A stretch of DNA of 57,042 nt from positions 158,708 through 215,749 of the forward strand of contig NZ_AOME01000013.1 in the NCBI RefSeq assembly GCF_000336935.1, in the 5' to 3' direction. The stretch is from Halococcus salifodinae DSM 8989. Lineage in GTDB: Archaea > Halobacteriota > Halobacteria > Halobacteriales > Halococcaceae. This document shows, one piece after another, positions 32,175-40,785 of this stretch. Position 1 is the stretch's first letter. Each line of letters starts with the position of its first letter. The position numbers and the translations under genes are program-made. Under the pieces are notes generated by a model, which searched no databases, had not been told where the DNA came from, and worked only from the letters and a program-made list of their open reading frames with translations.

Positions 32175-33131
32175 ATGGACGACCAGGTTGCAGCGGTCCT
32201 CGACGACAGGTTCCCGGGGCGCGAAGTCGACGAGGTGAGGCCTCCGGGGCCATCGTGGAACGGGAAGAATCACACGGTCAGGGTCGATTTCGACGACGGG
32301 ACAACGATCTACCTGAAAGTGGCCGTCGACGGCGACGCGACCCGCGTGGCCCGCGAGCGTGCGGCCATCGCCTACGTCGGTGCGAACAGTTCGATTCCCG
32401 TGCCAAGAGTGGTGGCGAGCGCGACCGACGATCCAGGGCCGTATCTCGCGACCGCACCGATCGACGGGCAGGATTTTCTGGAACTCTGGAGCGACGCGGA
32501 AACCGCCGAACGGGCGTCGCTGGCCCGCGAGGTCGGCGAATCTCTCGCGCGAATCCACGCCGAGCGGTTCGATCGACACGGGCACATCACCGGCGGGGAC
32601 GCGGACGGTCTCGACCTCGATACGAAACCGTGGACGGATGTCCTCCTCGACAAAATCGGCGAGAAGCGCGAAATCGCCCCGTCGGAACGGTTCGATCACC
32701 ACTTCGAGGAGGTCGTCGTAGCGGTCGAGGCGAACCGCGATCTGCTCGACGACACACCGGCCGCTCTGCTTCACGGCGATACCGCCAAGCCGAACTGTTT
32801 TCACACCGACAGCGGCGTGGGATTTCTCGACTGGGAGATCGCCCATGTCGGCGATCCAGCTCGGGACATCGTCCGTACCCGTGGCTATCTCGATACGCTC
32901 CGTAGCGACGGTCCCGAAGAGATCGTGACCGCGTTCCACGACGGCTACCGCGACCGCGCCGGCCGGTTTCCGGCGGGGTTCGCGGAACGCCGACCGATCT
33001 ACGAGGCCGTCCGGTTCCTCGGCAACTCCGGGTTCTACGATCGTCTCGTCGAGTTCACTGGCGAGTCACCCGAGGAGATCGCGGCCTGGATCGAGGACGG
33101 AATGCGTTGCCGGCTGGCCGCGATAGCGTAG
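32175..33131 (+). CDS. APH-family small-molecule phosphotransferase
   Basis: The product has 318 aa with the protein-kinase-like aminoglycoside/choline kinase fold. The nucleotide-binding lobe shows NHTVRVDFDDGTTIYLKV (Lys in YLKV) and a conserved Glu helix. The catalytic loop is LLHGDTAKPNCF (Brenner motif HGDxxxxN), and the metal-binding loop is GFLDWEIAHVGDPARDI, with D-W-E as in the family. The substrate may be a sugar, amino alcohol or antibiotic; it cannot be read from sequence. It shares a similar leader with the esterase gene before it, suggesting co-regulation. Confidence 0.88.
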   Translation: MDDQVAAVLDDRFPGREVDEVRPPGPSWNGKNHTVRVDFDDGTTIYLKVAVDGDATRVARERAAIAYVGANSSIPVPRVVASATDDPGPYLATAPIDGQDFLELWSDAETAERASLAREVGESLARIHAERFDRHGHITGGDADGLDLDTKPWTDVLLDKIGEKREIAPSERFDHHFEEVVVAVEANRDLLDDTPAALLHGDTAKPNCFHTDSGVGFLDWEIAHVGDPARDIVRTRGYLDTLRSDGPEEIVTAFHDGYRDRAGRFPAGFAERRPIYEAVRFLGNSGFYDRLVEFTGESPEEIAAWIEDGMRCRLAAIA

Positions 33132-33177
33132 TGCTGCTCTCCCGCTAGTCGCACTTCGCGACGCTCCCCTCGACGAG

Positions 33178-34833
33178 TTATGTGCGGATTTTCTCCCTCA
33201 GCAGTGGTGGCAGCGTCGCCATCACGTATGCAGTGATTGTACCGAAACCGACCAGAACTCCCAGCCCCGGCAACCCTGGACCGGGCGACGGCGGTTGGAC
33301 AGTCGTATTCTGGATCGTTGGGACGTCACTCGGCATGCCGAACTGACTCTCGATACGCTGGCTGGCGGTACAATCAGCGCCGTAGCCGACGTTTTGGGTC
33401 CGAACCGCTCTGACGTCGTCGGGACCCGCGTCGGGGATTCGGAGACAGCTATCCGCGAGCAGGGAGTTCGAGCGCTCGGTGGACCCACGGACGGCTGGCG
33501 CGCCCGTCATCGATCCTCCGATCTCGATGTGGTCCATCCGTACAGCCTGCGAGCCCGGGGGTGCCGAATACGGGCCCGCTCCCGGTGGGTCGATCACGAT
33601 CGCTGGCGTGCCGTCGAGGTGGTTCGTCAGCCGACAGCGCCGCATCCGCCCCGCGCCGGCGCTCCCGCGATAGACGATCAGTCCCGGACACTTCTGCATC
33701 GCGTACGCCCGAACGTCCAGGTTTCTGAGGCGTGTTCCCGACTTGTCCAATCCACCGGTCTCCAATCGCACGGCGCTCACGCCCTGTACCTCGCCGATTG
33801 TGAATTCGCCAGGATGGCTTTCGGGCCACTGCCGCGCATCGAGGACGATCGTGGCCCCATCACAGAACGATTCCGCACCGCTGATCCGAACGGCCGTGTT
33901 GTTGTTGTTGACGAACCGGCCCCCGATCACCTGAACGGCTCCTCTCGTTCGGGTGGCGTAGAGCGCGTTCTCCCACCCGTGAAGCACGGGGTCAACGAAC
34001 TGCACCACGCCCTCGTTCGCACGGCCGACGAACACGCCGACGATACCGCCAGCGACGTGATTCGGGGGCGGGTCGGACCCCACCCAGGCGTGCGACCCGG
34101 CGTTGGTGCCGCCGCGTGCGTGCAGATCGTCGATCCGGATGCTCGCCGTTCGGTTCTCTGCAACGGGGCGCAGCAGCGCGCCCTGGTCGTCGGCGACGGC
34201 TTCGGCCGTGCCGCGGTAGGTGAGATCGCGAACACCGATGTGGCCGTCGGTACCCAGAAGGACCGAGACGGCGGCCCGTCCGGCACGCTGATCGAACGTG
34301 AACCCCTCGAACAGCCCGCGCGAGAGGCCATGGATCTTCACCTCACAGCGGAGGCCGGAATCGAGTCGAAACGTGGCTCGGGGGCCGACGATACCGAAGG
34401 CTCCCTCTGGCGAGATGCTGAACCCATCCGAGAGGCGGTAGGTTCCGGGCGGGAAATCGAGGAGCACGCCGTCGAGATCGCCGGCAGCGTCTGCTCGTTC
34501 CAGCGCCTCGTCGATCGGATCGTTCGATCCGATGCCGAGATACCCGACCGCGTTCACGACGTGATCGAACGACGGCGATCCCGATCGCTGTGCGACGCTT
34601 CGCTCGATCTGCGCGAGGGCACGGTATGCGGTCCGTGACGGCCGCCCCGGCGTTTCGAACTGTTCGTTGTCGGGAGCCGTCTTTCGAGTCCGTTCCGTCG
34701 CGACGGTGACAGCATCGTTCGGCGTTGCGGCCCCTGTGCTCGCGAGTGCTCCGCCAGTACCGATACCGACGCTGGCGCGGAGAAGCGCACGTCTGGTGGT
34801 CGAGACGTTCGGTTTCGTCGATCGATCACTCAC
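33178..34833 (-). CDS. Exported, membrane-anchored right-handed beta-helix protein
   Basis: The product has 551 aa. The N-terminus has a Tat signal with twin arginines (STTRRALLRASVGIGTGGAL), and an Ala-rich cleavage region follows. Residues about 100-450 read like a pectate-lyase-type parallel beta-helix with repeated short strands: VIGGRFVNNNNTAVRISGAE, then NLDVRAYAMQKCPGLIVYRG. No catalytic Asp/Arg set of known pectinases is evident. The C-terminus has a proline-rich spacer (TTVQPPSPGPGLPGLG), one hydrophobic helix and a basic end LREKIRT, so it is held in the membrane facing outward. Possible roles are polysaccharide binding or cleavage at the cell surface. Confidence 0.75.
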   Translation of the reverse strand: MSDRSTKPNVSTTRRALLRASVGIGTGGALASTGAATPNDAVTVATERTRKTAPDNEQFETPGRPSRTAYRALAQIERSVAQRSGSPSFDHVVNAVGYLGIGSNDPIDEALERADAAGDLDGVLLDFPPGTYRLSDGFSISPEGAFGIVGPRATFRLDSGLRCEVKIHGLSRGLFEGFTFDQRAGRAAVSVLLGTDGHIGVRDLTYRGTAEAVADDQGALLRPVAENRTASIRIDDLHARGGTNAGSHAWVGSDPPPNHVAGGIVGVFVGRANEGVVQFVDPVLHGWENALYATRTRGAVQVIGGRFVNNNNTAVRISGAESFCDGATIVLDARQWPESHPGEFTIGEVQGVSAVRLETGGLDKSGTRLRNLDVRAYAMQKCPGLIVYRGSAGAGRMRRCRLTNHLDGTPAIVIDPPGAGPYSAPPGSQAVRMDHIEIGGSMTGAPAVRGSTERSNSLLADSCLRIPDAGPDDVRAVRTQNVGYGADCTASQRIESQFGMPSDVPTIQNTTVQPPSPGPGLPGLGVLVGFGTITAYVMATLPPLLREKIRT

Positions 34834-34891
34834 GGAACAGCTCTCCCGTCGTCGATACGTGCGCTACTGTGCTCCCGTGCGATCACGACTG

Positions 34892-35254
34892 TCACACCTC
34901 CGGGACACCAAGAACGGAAAGTGAGACGATATCCAGGGTTCCGAGCGCGTACAACGCTACGACGGAAACGAACCAGGCGACGAATCCGAGCACGGCGGCG
35001 GTCGGCCAACTGCTGGAGTACTGCAAAACGATAACGACGATCCAGATGACGAGTGCCGTCACGGGGCCGACGACCGGAACGCGGCCGGCGTAGAAGCTGA
35101 TGGCAGCCCACACGACGGCCCCGACTGCTGCGGTGAGCAACGCACTCTCGGGGCGTACCGTGTCATCGACGACGAATCGCACGCCGGTGAAGATCACGAG
35201 ACCGCCGACCAGCAGGCTCACCGCGAGTATGACGAATGTATCGAGGATCGCCAT
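34892..35254 (-). CDS. Small four-helix membrane protein
   Basis: The product has 120 aa, almost wholly hydrophobic, with helices around residues 5-27, 38-57, 63-81 and 87-107 (MAILDTFVILAVSLLVGGLV at the start). Charged loops are minimal. No family is recognised. It lies 58 nt upstream of the beta-helix gene on the same strand and may be cotranscribed with it. An AT-rich GATAACTTCAC-type box on the coding strand about 25-35 nt before the ATG may be the promoter. Confidence 0.65.
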   Translation of the reverse strand: MAILDTFVILAVSLLVGGLVIFTGVRFVVDDTVRPESALLTAAVGAVVWAAISFYAGRVPVVGPVTALVIWIVVIVLQYSSSWPTAAVLGFVAWFVSVVALYALGTLDIVSLSVLGVPEV

Positions 35255-35421
35255 TCATCATCCCGATCGTGATCGGTGAAGTTATCTTTTTGTCCCTGTC
35301 GAGTGACAGAACTCGGCGAGCAGGTTCGAAGAGGGACGAACAGCAACCGACCACGGACTCGATTCGCAGCGAGTGCTATCGATCGTCGGGGTGAAGGGGG
35401 CGCGGCTCCGGAATCATCGTG

Positions 35422-36273
35422 TCAGCCGAGCGGTTCGGGTGCGGGCGGCATCTGACGTTTGTGCTCGCTCCGAGCGACGAGACCTTCGACCCGCTCGACG
35501 GCCGCTTCGTCGATTGCGAGTTCGCGGACGGTCGCGGACTTCGAGAGCGGCCCATCAATGTGGAGCGCGAGCACGGCGTCGAGAACGTCGTAGCTCAGAC
35601 CCATCTCCTCCTCGTCGGTCTGGCCGACCCACATCCCTGCTGTCGGCGTCTTCGCCACGAGATCGTCTGGAACGCCGAGGTGGCGCGCGAGCTGGCGAAC
35701 CTGCACTTTGTAGAGGTTGCCGATCGGGTTGCAGTCGACGGCCTGATCGCCGTACTTCGTGAAGTAGCCCGCGAGCGCCTCGCTTCGGTTGCCCGTCCCG
35801 AGCACGATCCGGTTTTCGAGGTTGGCGGCGAAGTAGTTGAAGATCGCGCGGGTGCGGACGCGGACGTTGCCGACAGCCGTCGTGAGCGCCGCGGAGTCCG
35901 AGTCGGTGTCGAGATCGGCCGGGAACGCCTCGCGGAACGACTCGACGACCGGTTCGATTGCGATCACGTCGTACGCAATGTCGAGATCGTCGGCGACCCG
36001 CTCGGCATCGCTCATGTTCGCGTCGTCGTTGACCTCGCTCGGCATCACGAGGCCGTGGAGGCCATCAGTACCGAGCGCCTCCACGGCCAGATACGCCGTC
36101 AGGGTGCTGTCGATCCCGCCGGAGAGCCCGAGCACCGCACCGTCTGCCCCAGCGTCGTCGACCGTTTCACGGACGAACTGGAGGATGTGCTCGCGGCGCG
36201 CATCGAGTTCGTTCTCCGAGAGGGTGAGATCGAGCGGTACGTCGGCCTCGGCGACCGCCTCTGCGTCTGGCAT
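35422..36273 (-). CDS. nadE: NAD+ synthetase
   Basis: The product has 283 aa and amidates nicotinate adenine dinucleotide to NAD+ in the cytoplasm. The PP-loop motif is VLGLSGGIDSTLTAYLAVEA. Further family segments are MPSEVNDDANMSDAERVADD, GNVRVRTRAIFNYFAANLEN, VLGTGNRSEALAGYFTKYGD, CNPIGNLYKVQVRQLARHLG and KTPTAGMWVGQTDEEEMGLS. There is no glutaminase domain, so free ammonia is the donor. Confidence 0.96.
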   Translation of the reverse strand: MPDAEAVAEADVPLDLTLSENELDARREHILQFVRETVDDAGADGAVLGLSGGIDSTLTAYLAVEALGTDGLHGLVMPSEVNDDANMSDAERVADDLDIAYDVIAIEPVVESFREAFPADLDTDSDSAALTTAVGNVRVRTRAIFNYFAANLENRIVLGTGNRSEALAGYFTKYGDQAVDCNPIGNLYKVQVRQLARHLGVPDDLVAKTPTAGMWVGQTDEEEMGLSYDVLDAVLALHIDGPLSKSATVRELAIDEAAVERVEGLVARSEHKRQMPPAPEPLG

Positions 36274-36382
36274 TGCCGGCTGTAGGCGGTCGGCTCACTA
36301 ATACCTGCCACTCAGGCCGAGAAACTGGCCGTTCGGTCGCTTTGGTCACCGAGGCCGCTCGCTGAAAGCCGAGTGGCGCTGC

Positions 36383-36487
36383 TCAGGCGAGCCGATCGAA
36401 GAGTTCGCGGCGCTCCTCGACGATCCGTTCGATCCGGTTCTTGTACGCATCGAGATCATCGGGGTCACGCTCTTTTTCCTGACTCAT
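36383..36487 (-). CDS. 34-aa helical peptide downstream of the Doc-type gene
   Basis: A 34-residue frame starts at ATG 36487 (MSQEKERDPDDLDAYKNRIE) and ends in RELFDRLA. It is strongly charged and predicted to be one long helix. It lies 34 nt after the Fic/Doc reading frame on the same strand, so an antitoxin or toxin-partner role is possible. Classical doc operons have the antitoxin first, which argues against it. Being so short, it may also be chance or a fragment. Confidence 0.45.
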   Translation of the reverse strand: MSQEKERDPDDLDAYKNRIERIVEERRELFDRLA

Positions 36488-36521
36488 GATGGGATGGTGG
36501 TAGTAGTGGTCCAACGCATGA

Positions 36522-36917
36522 TTAATGCTCCGGCAGTCGCGATGCGTCGATATCGCCGGTTTCGAACCAGTCCGCAAGTTCGTCCACATCGAACATCCCG
36601 GCCCGCCGCACGACGCGTTCGACAAGTTCGTCGCCGGGAGGTGGCGCGATGCCGTTCTCCCGGAGATAGTTCTCCGTCACGGCCCACGCAGTCCGCTTGT
36701 TCGCGTCTTCGAAGACGTGGACGCTCTCGATTTTCCAGAGCAGCGTCGCTGCCCGGTGGTACGGATCGTCGTGCTCGGCAGCAGGTTCGAGCACTTCGCG
36801 GCGGAGCGTGCGCTTCGGGGCCGCCGTCATCGTTCACGGACATTTGAGGTCGTATATCTCCTCGATCCTGTCGTGGGCGGCGATGATTTCGGCTGGGGTC
36901 GGGAGATCGTCGGTCAT
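36522..36917 (-). pseudogene. Fic/Doc-type toxin gene interrupted by an in-frame TGA
   Basis: Reading from ATG 36917 gives MTDDLPTPAEIIAAHDRIEE IYDLKCP, then TGA (36834-36836). The same frame continues from ATG 36830 with TMTAAPKRTLRREVLEPAAE and the Fic/Doc core HVFEDANKRTAWAVTENYLR (HxFxDANKRT, the catalytic loop). Doc proteins have a Gly-x-R/L-x segment where the stop lies, so a GGA-to-TGA change is a simple explanation. The downstream 102-aa part could still start at ATG 36830 but would lack the first helices. The gene follows DUF63 by 65 nt. Doc toxins phosphorylate EF-Tu-type factors and Fic enzymes AMPylate targets. Confidence 0.75.
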
Positions 36918-36982
36918 CGGTCGAGCGGTGTCGGCTGAGTGATGTCGGCTCCGTTACGGTTCGTTCGTGTTGTGTGATAAAT

Positions 36983-37831
36983 CTACGGGGTGGCGATCGT
37001 GAACAACAACAGGTTGTGGACGCCAGGCCCGAGCCCGACGGCCGCAACCGCGCCGAGCAGGAGGTATCCTTCGGCGGGCTCGTCGCGGACGTACCCGGAA
37101 AAAAGGACGACGACGACCGCCGCGAGCACGAGCTTGACGAGGATGAATAGCCAGACCGTGCCGAGAACCGGTGCCGTCGGGAGGTCGGCGGCGAACGTGA
37201 TGATCGCGCGCGAGATCGGCGACTGTTCGCCGAATCCCAGAACGTCGATTCCGACCGCGGTCGAGACGCCGTCGAGCGTGTGGCCGAACACCGCGAGCGC
37301 GCCGACGCCGCCGGTGATCCGTGTCTCGGGGGCAACGCGCTGCAGGCCGCTCCAGACGACGGCCGCCAGCACCACGGCGACGATGAGCCCGACCGCCGGC
37401 CACGCCACCGTGAGTCCTCGGCGCGTCTCCACGCCGAACGCGAACGCCCACCCCACGGCCGCGATCGCGACCGCGCTCCCCACGAGCGCGACGATCCCCG
37501 GGACCGACGGCAGTCGCCACCGATCCGCAGAGAGTCCGGTCGCCGCTGTGGCCGCCCACACCGCACCCGCGAGCACTGCGATCGAGACGTAGACCGCCGG
37601 CGAGCTGAAAAACGGGGCCACGCTTTCCGGCACCGCCTCGACCTGATAGAGCACGTAGCAGCTCGACCCGGCGACCATCCACGGTGCGAACGCGACCACC
37701 ACCCGCTCGGTGACCCGCGGGGCGATCCGCCGGAGTGCGACGACGACACCCGCGATCCCGATCGCCAGCACGAGGAGGACGACGGGCGACGGGAGCGTCG
37801 TTCCTTCCGGAAGAACCTGCACGGGAACCAT
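36983..37831 (-). CDS. DUF63 family membrane protein
   Basis: The product has 282 aa from ATG 37831 ([20 protein letters not shown]). About seven to eight helices are visible. The segments [36 protein letters not shown] (conserved His and Asp in a helix) and [15 protein letters not shown] match the archaeal DUF63 family. Function is unknown; the buried GHTLDG motif suggests an intramembrane active or metal site. It is divergent from deoC by 83 nt. Confidence 0.85.
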   Translation of the reverse strand: MVPVQVLPEGTTLPSPVVLLVLAIGIAGVVVALRRIAPRVTERVVVAFAPWMVAGSSCYVLYQVEAVPESVAPFFSSPAVYVSIAVLAGAVWAATAATGLSADRWRLPSVPGIVALVGSAVAIAAVGWAFAFGVETRRGLTVAWPAVGLIVAVVLAAVVWSGLQRVAPETRITGGVGALAVFGHTLDGVSTAVGIDVLGFGEQSPISRAIITFAADLPTAPVLGTVWLFILVKLVLAAVVVVLFSGYVRDEPAEGYLLLGAVAAVGLGPGVHNLLLFTIATP

Positions 37832-37914
37832 GCCCGACGACGCGGCCGGCGGCGGCGAAAGGGTTCCGGTCGGCGGATACGCGATCTTTTGACCGTGGCT
37901 CCGTTCGCCCCGAT

Positions 37915-38556
37915 ATGGACCGCACCGCATTCGCCGCGACGATCGATCACACCATCCTGGGGCCCGAGACGACGCCGCGCGACGTCGAGCGAGTCGTGAC
38001 CGAGGCCGACGAGTACGGCATGAACGCCTGCGTGCCGCCGTGTTACCTCGACATCGCGAGCGAGACTGCACCCGAGGTGACCGTGGCCACCGTGATCGGG
38101 TTCCCCCACGGCCAGCACGCCCCGGAAACGAAGCGTGCGGAGGCGGTTCGGGCGTGGGAGGACGGTGCGGACGAACTCGACGTGGTGATAAACGTCGGTC
38201 GGCTCCGTGCGGGCGAGGACGAGGCCGTCACGGCGGAGCTCGCCGAGGTGGTGGCTGCGGTGCCGCTCCCGGTGAAGGTCATCATCGAAGCCCCCCTGCT
38301 GAGCGACGACGAGAAGCGCCGTGCGTGTGGCTGTGCGGTCGACGCCGATGCCGACTTCGTGAAGACCGCTACCGGGTTCGCGGAGGGGGGTGCGACGGTT
38401 GCCGATGTCGAGCTCATGAGCGAGTTCCTCCCAGTCAAGGCCAGCGGCGGCGTCGGCAGCTACGAGGAGGCGAAAGCGATGCTCGAAGCGGGCGCGGAGC
38501 GGATCGGTGCGTCGAGCGGCGTGACGCTCGTCGAGGAGTTCGAGAGCGGCGAGTGA
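37915..38556 (+). CDS. deoC: Deoxyribose-phosphate aldolase
   Basis: The product has 213 aa from ATG 37915 ([20 protein letters not shown]). This class I aldolase cleaves 2-deoxyribose 5-phosphate to glyceraldehyde 3-phosphate and acetaldehyde. Marks are [58 protein letters not shown] and the Schiff-base lysine in [19 protein letters not shown], followed by [20 protein letters not shown] (second active-site Lys). Cytoplasmic, nucleoside catabolism. Confidence 0.96.
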   Translation: MDRTAFAATIDHTILGPETTPRDVERVVTEADEYGMNACVPPCYLDIASETAPEVTVATVIGFPHGQHAPETKRAEAVRAWEDGADELDVVINVGRLRAGEDEAVTAELAEVVAAVPLPVKVIIEAPLLSDDEKRRACGCAVDADADFVKTATGFAEGGATVADVELMSEFLPVKASGGVGSYEEAKAMLEAGAERIGASSGVTLVEEFESGE

Positions 38557-38720
38557 GACCAGGCCGTCACAGCGCCACCCGGGACGATCGCGGACCCGCG
38601 ATTCCAACGACGACCGAAATCGGTTGAAGTCGATCGGTCTTCAAAAGCGGAACTGATTGCTGATCTTCCTCGCTATTAAGTACGTGTGGCTGTGGGTCTT
38701 CGATACGGGAAATCGAATCG

Positions 38721-40112
38721 ATGTCGAAGGGAGAAACGGTCACCGTCGCGGAGGTGCTCGATCGCATCCCGATCGGCGCGTTCCACCGCCGGCTGCTCGC
38801 GATCTGTGGCAGCGCGTGGGCGCTCGACGGGATGGAAGTCATCATCATCAGCTTCACCCTTCCTGTACTGATCGAGGCGTGGACGCTCTCGGGGCTCTCG
38901 GCCGGGTTGCTCGGCTCGGCGAGCCTGATGGGGATGGTGCTTGGCAACTGGGGGTGGGGCTGGTACGCCGATCGGTACGGTCGCCAGGTCGCCTTCCAGT
39001 GGACGGTGCTTCTCTACGGCGTCTTTACCGGGCTGACCGCGCTCGCGGTCGGCTTTTACTCGGGGTTCGCGCTGCGCTTTCTGACCGGCATGGGCCTCGG
39101 CGGCGCGCTCGCAGTCGACACCTCCTATCTCTCCGAGCATCTCCCGACCGACCGCCGGGGCCGGTATCTCGTCTACCTCGACGCGTTCTGGCCGGTGGGC
39201 TACGTGCTCGCGGTGGTGCTCGCGTGGGTCTTCCTCGCCGCGCTCCCTTCAGGAGGGATGATCGCGGTGCCGGTCGTGGGTGCGGTGGCGGGCTGGCGGC
39301 TGCTGTTCGCGGCCGCCGCGTTCCCCGCCTTGCTGGTGTTCGTGATCCGCTCACAGCTCCGTGAGACGCCCTACTACCTCGCGCGCACCGGCGATGTCGA
39401 GGGCGCGAACGAGCGCCTCGCGGCCATCGCCGAGGAGAACGGCGAGGAGCACGCCCCACCCGACGTCGAGGGGGTCGAATCGACCGCCGCTGCGAGTGTC
39501 TCACGGCTGTTTGCGCCGGACATCCGCCGACAGACCCTGATGATCGCGGCGGCGTGGTTCGCGATCAACTTCGGCTACTACGGCGTGTTCATCTGGCTGC
39601 CACAGACTGTGGGCGCGGCGGGTGTGGTCGGCAACGTCTACGGCTACTTCCTGCTCGTCGGCCTCGTCCAGTTCCCGGGCTACTTCAGCGCGGCCTATCT
39701 CGTCGAGAAAATCGGTCGAAAGCCAACCCTCGGCAGCTATCTCGTGCTCTCGGGCGTGTTCACCTTCGTTTTCGCGACGGCGATGCCCGGCGTCTCGCTG
39801 TTCGGTCTCGGCCTCTCCGGATTCTGGCCCTTCTTCGGCGGGCTGCTCGCGGCGAGTTTCTTCTCGCTCGGGGCGTGGGGCGCGATCTACGCCTACACGC
39901 CCGAGCTGTTCCCGACCGAGGCGCGCGCGACCGGCAACGGCTTTGCGGGCGGGGTCGGCAAGATCGCGGCCGTCATCGGCCCGATCCTCGCGGACGCGCT
40001 GGTCGAGGTCGGCTATCTCGCTGCGCTCGTCCCGCTCGCGATCGCGTTCGCTGCCGGCGGAGTCGTAGTGCTGGCGTTCGGCCGCGAGACGAGGGGCGAG
40101 CCGCTGCGGTAG
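38721..40112 (+). CDS. MFS transporter (sugar/organic-acid:H+ symporter type)
   Basis: The product has 463 aa and twelve helices. The MFS loop 2-3 motif appears as GWYADRYGRQVAFQWTVLLY and the equivalent in the second half as YLVEKIGRKPTLGSYLVLSG. The helix-5/6 loop ends YLSEHLPTDRRGRYLVYLDA, and PELFPTEARATGNGFAGGVG is the PESPR-like motif of the SP/AAHS branches. A conserved Asp is in helix 1 (SAWALDGMEVIIISFTLPVL), as in aromatic-acid:H+ symporters. The substrate is unknown. A 164-nt upstream region contains AT-rich CTATTAAGTAC (38672-38682), a possible promoter. Confidence 0.9.
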   Translation: MSKGETVTVAEVLDRIPIGAFHRRLLAICGSAWALDGMEVIIISFTLPVLIEAWTLSGLSAGLLGSASLMGMVLGNWGWGWYADRYGRQVAFQWTVLLYGVFTGLTALAVGFYSGFALRFLTGMGLGGALAVDTSYLSEHLPTDRRGRYLVYLDAFWPVGYVLAVVLAWVFLAALPSGGMIAVPVVGAVAGWRLLFAAAAFPALLVFVIRSQLRETPYYLARTGDVEGANERLAAIAEENGEEHAPPDVEGVESTAAASVSRLFAPDIRRQTLMIAAAWFAINFGYYGVFIWLPQTVGAAGVVGNVYGYFLLVGLVQFPGYFSAAYLVEKIGRKPTLGSYLVLSGVFTFVFATAMPGVSLFGLGLSGFWPFFGGLLAASFFSLGAWGAIYAYTPELFPTEARATGNGFAGGVGKIAAVIGPILADALVEVGYLAALVPLAIAFAAGGVVVLAFGRETRGEPLR

Positions 40113-40189
40113 AGAGGCCGTCACGGTCCGGCGATCACGTTCGCTGATCGACCGAACGCTTCATTGTCGGTGAGAGGGCTCGTGCTGGC

Positions 40190-40693
40190 ATGAATCCGGA
40201 CGAGCCGGACCGAACGGCCCCCACACCGAACCGGACGGACACCCCGGAGCCGATCGTTCGACCGTTCGGCTACGTGGCTGATGAACCGATCGTCCGTCGG
40301 ATCGGCGATCGGGACCTGTTCCTCGGGAACTGGTTCGCCGCCGCTCCCGAGCGCCACGACCACGCGTTTGCGCACGTCCTCTCGGCCACCAGTGAGGAGC
40401 GACCGCTGACGACCCATCACCACCCGCTCGACGATGGGCCAGGCAACGATTGGCCGGCGTTCGAGGCCGCGGTGGATACGGCGCGAGCGCTCTACCGACG
40501 TGACGGCTCGGTGCTGATCCACTGCAAGGCCGGGATCTCGCGGAGCAGCGTGCTGGTGGCGACGACGCTCGCCGCCGAGGAGGATCGTCGGCTCGATGAC
40601 GCGTTCGCCATCGTCCACGAGGCTCGCCCGCACGCCGTTTCCCATCCGGCGCTTCACGAGTCGGCGGTGATCTACCTCGCCGCCAGGCGATAG
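40190..40693 (+). CDS. Dual-specificity / tyrosine protein phosphatase
   Basis: The product has 167 aa. The phosphatase loop HCKAGISRSSVLVATTLAAE carries the Cx5R motif (Cys nucleophile and Arg). The general acid Asp is probably in HHHPLDDGPGNDWPAF. The fold ends with RRLDDAFAIVHEARPHA. It could dephosphorylate Tyr/Ser/Thr on proteins or phospho-substrates. The first 30 residues are Pro/Thr-rich (MNPDEPDRTAPTPNRTDTPE) and probably disordered. Confidence 0.88.
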   Translation: MNPDEPDRTAPTPNRTDTPEPIVRPFGYVADEPIVRRIGDRDLFLGNWFAAAPERHDHAFAHVLSATSEERPLTTHHHPLDDGPGNDWPAFEAAVDTARALYRRDGSVLIHCKAGISRSSVLVATTLAAEEDRRLDDAFAIVHEARPHAVSHPALHESAVIYLAARR

Positions 40694-40785
40694 TCGGCCT
40701 CATCCGAAAGACGACGTGAGACCCGCTCCGGGAGGACGAGTCGTCGCGCTTTTTGCTGCGCACGCCCGAGGACCGACGACAGCGG

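Noticed and set aside
33132-33177. GTCGC-N5-GCGAC hairpin between convergent genes as another copy of the element
   Set aside because: Only a 5-bp stem, no block A-F sequence nearby. It may contribute to termination, but is not related to the mosaic element.
36834-36836. TGA in the Doc-type gene as selenocysteine or other recoding
   Set aside because: No SECIS-like structure or selenoprotein machinery is indicated, and haloarchaea do not decode Sec. A Gly-to-stop mutation is simpler.
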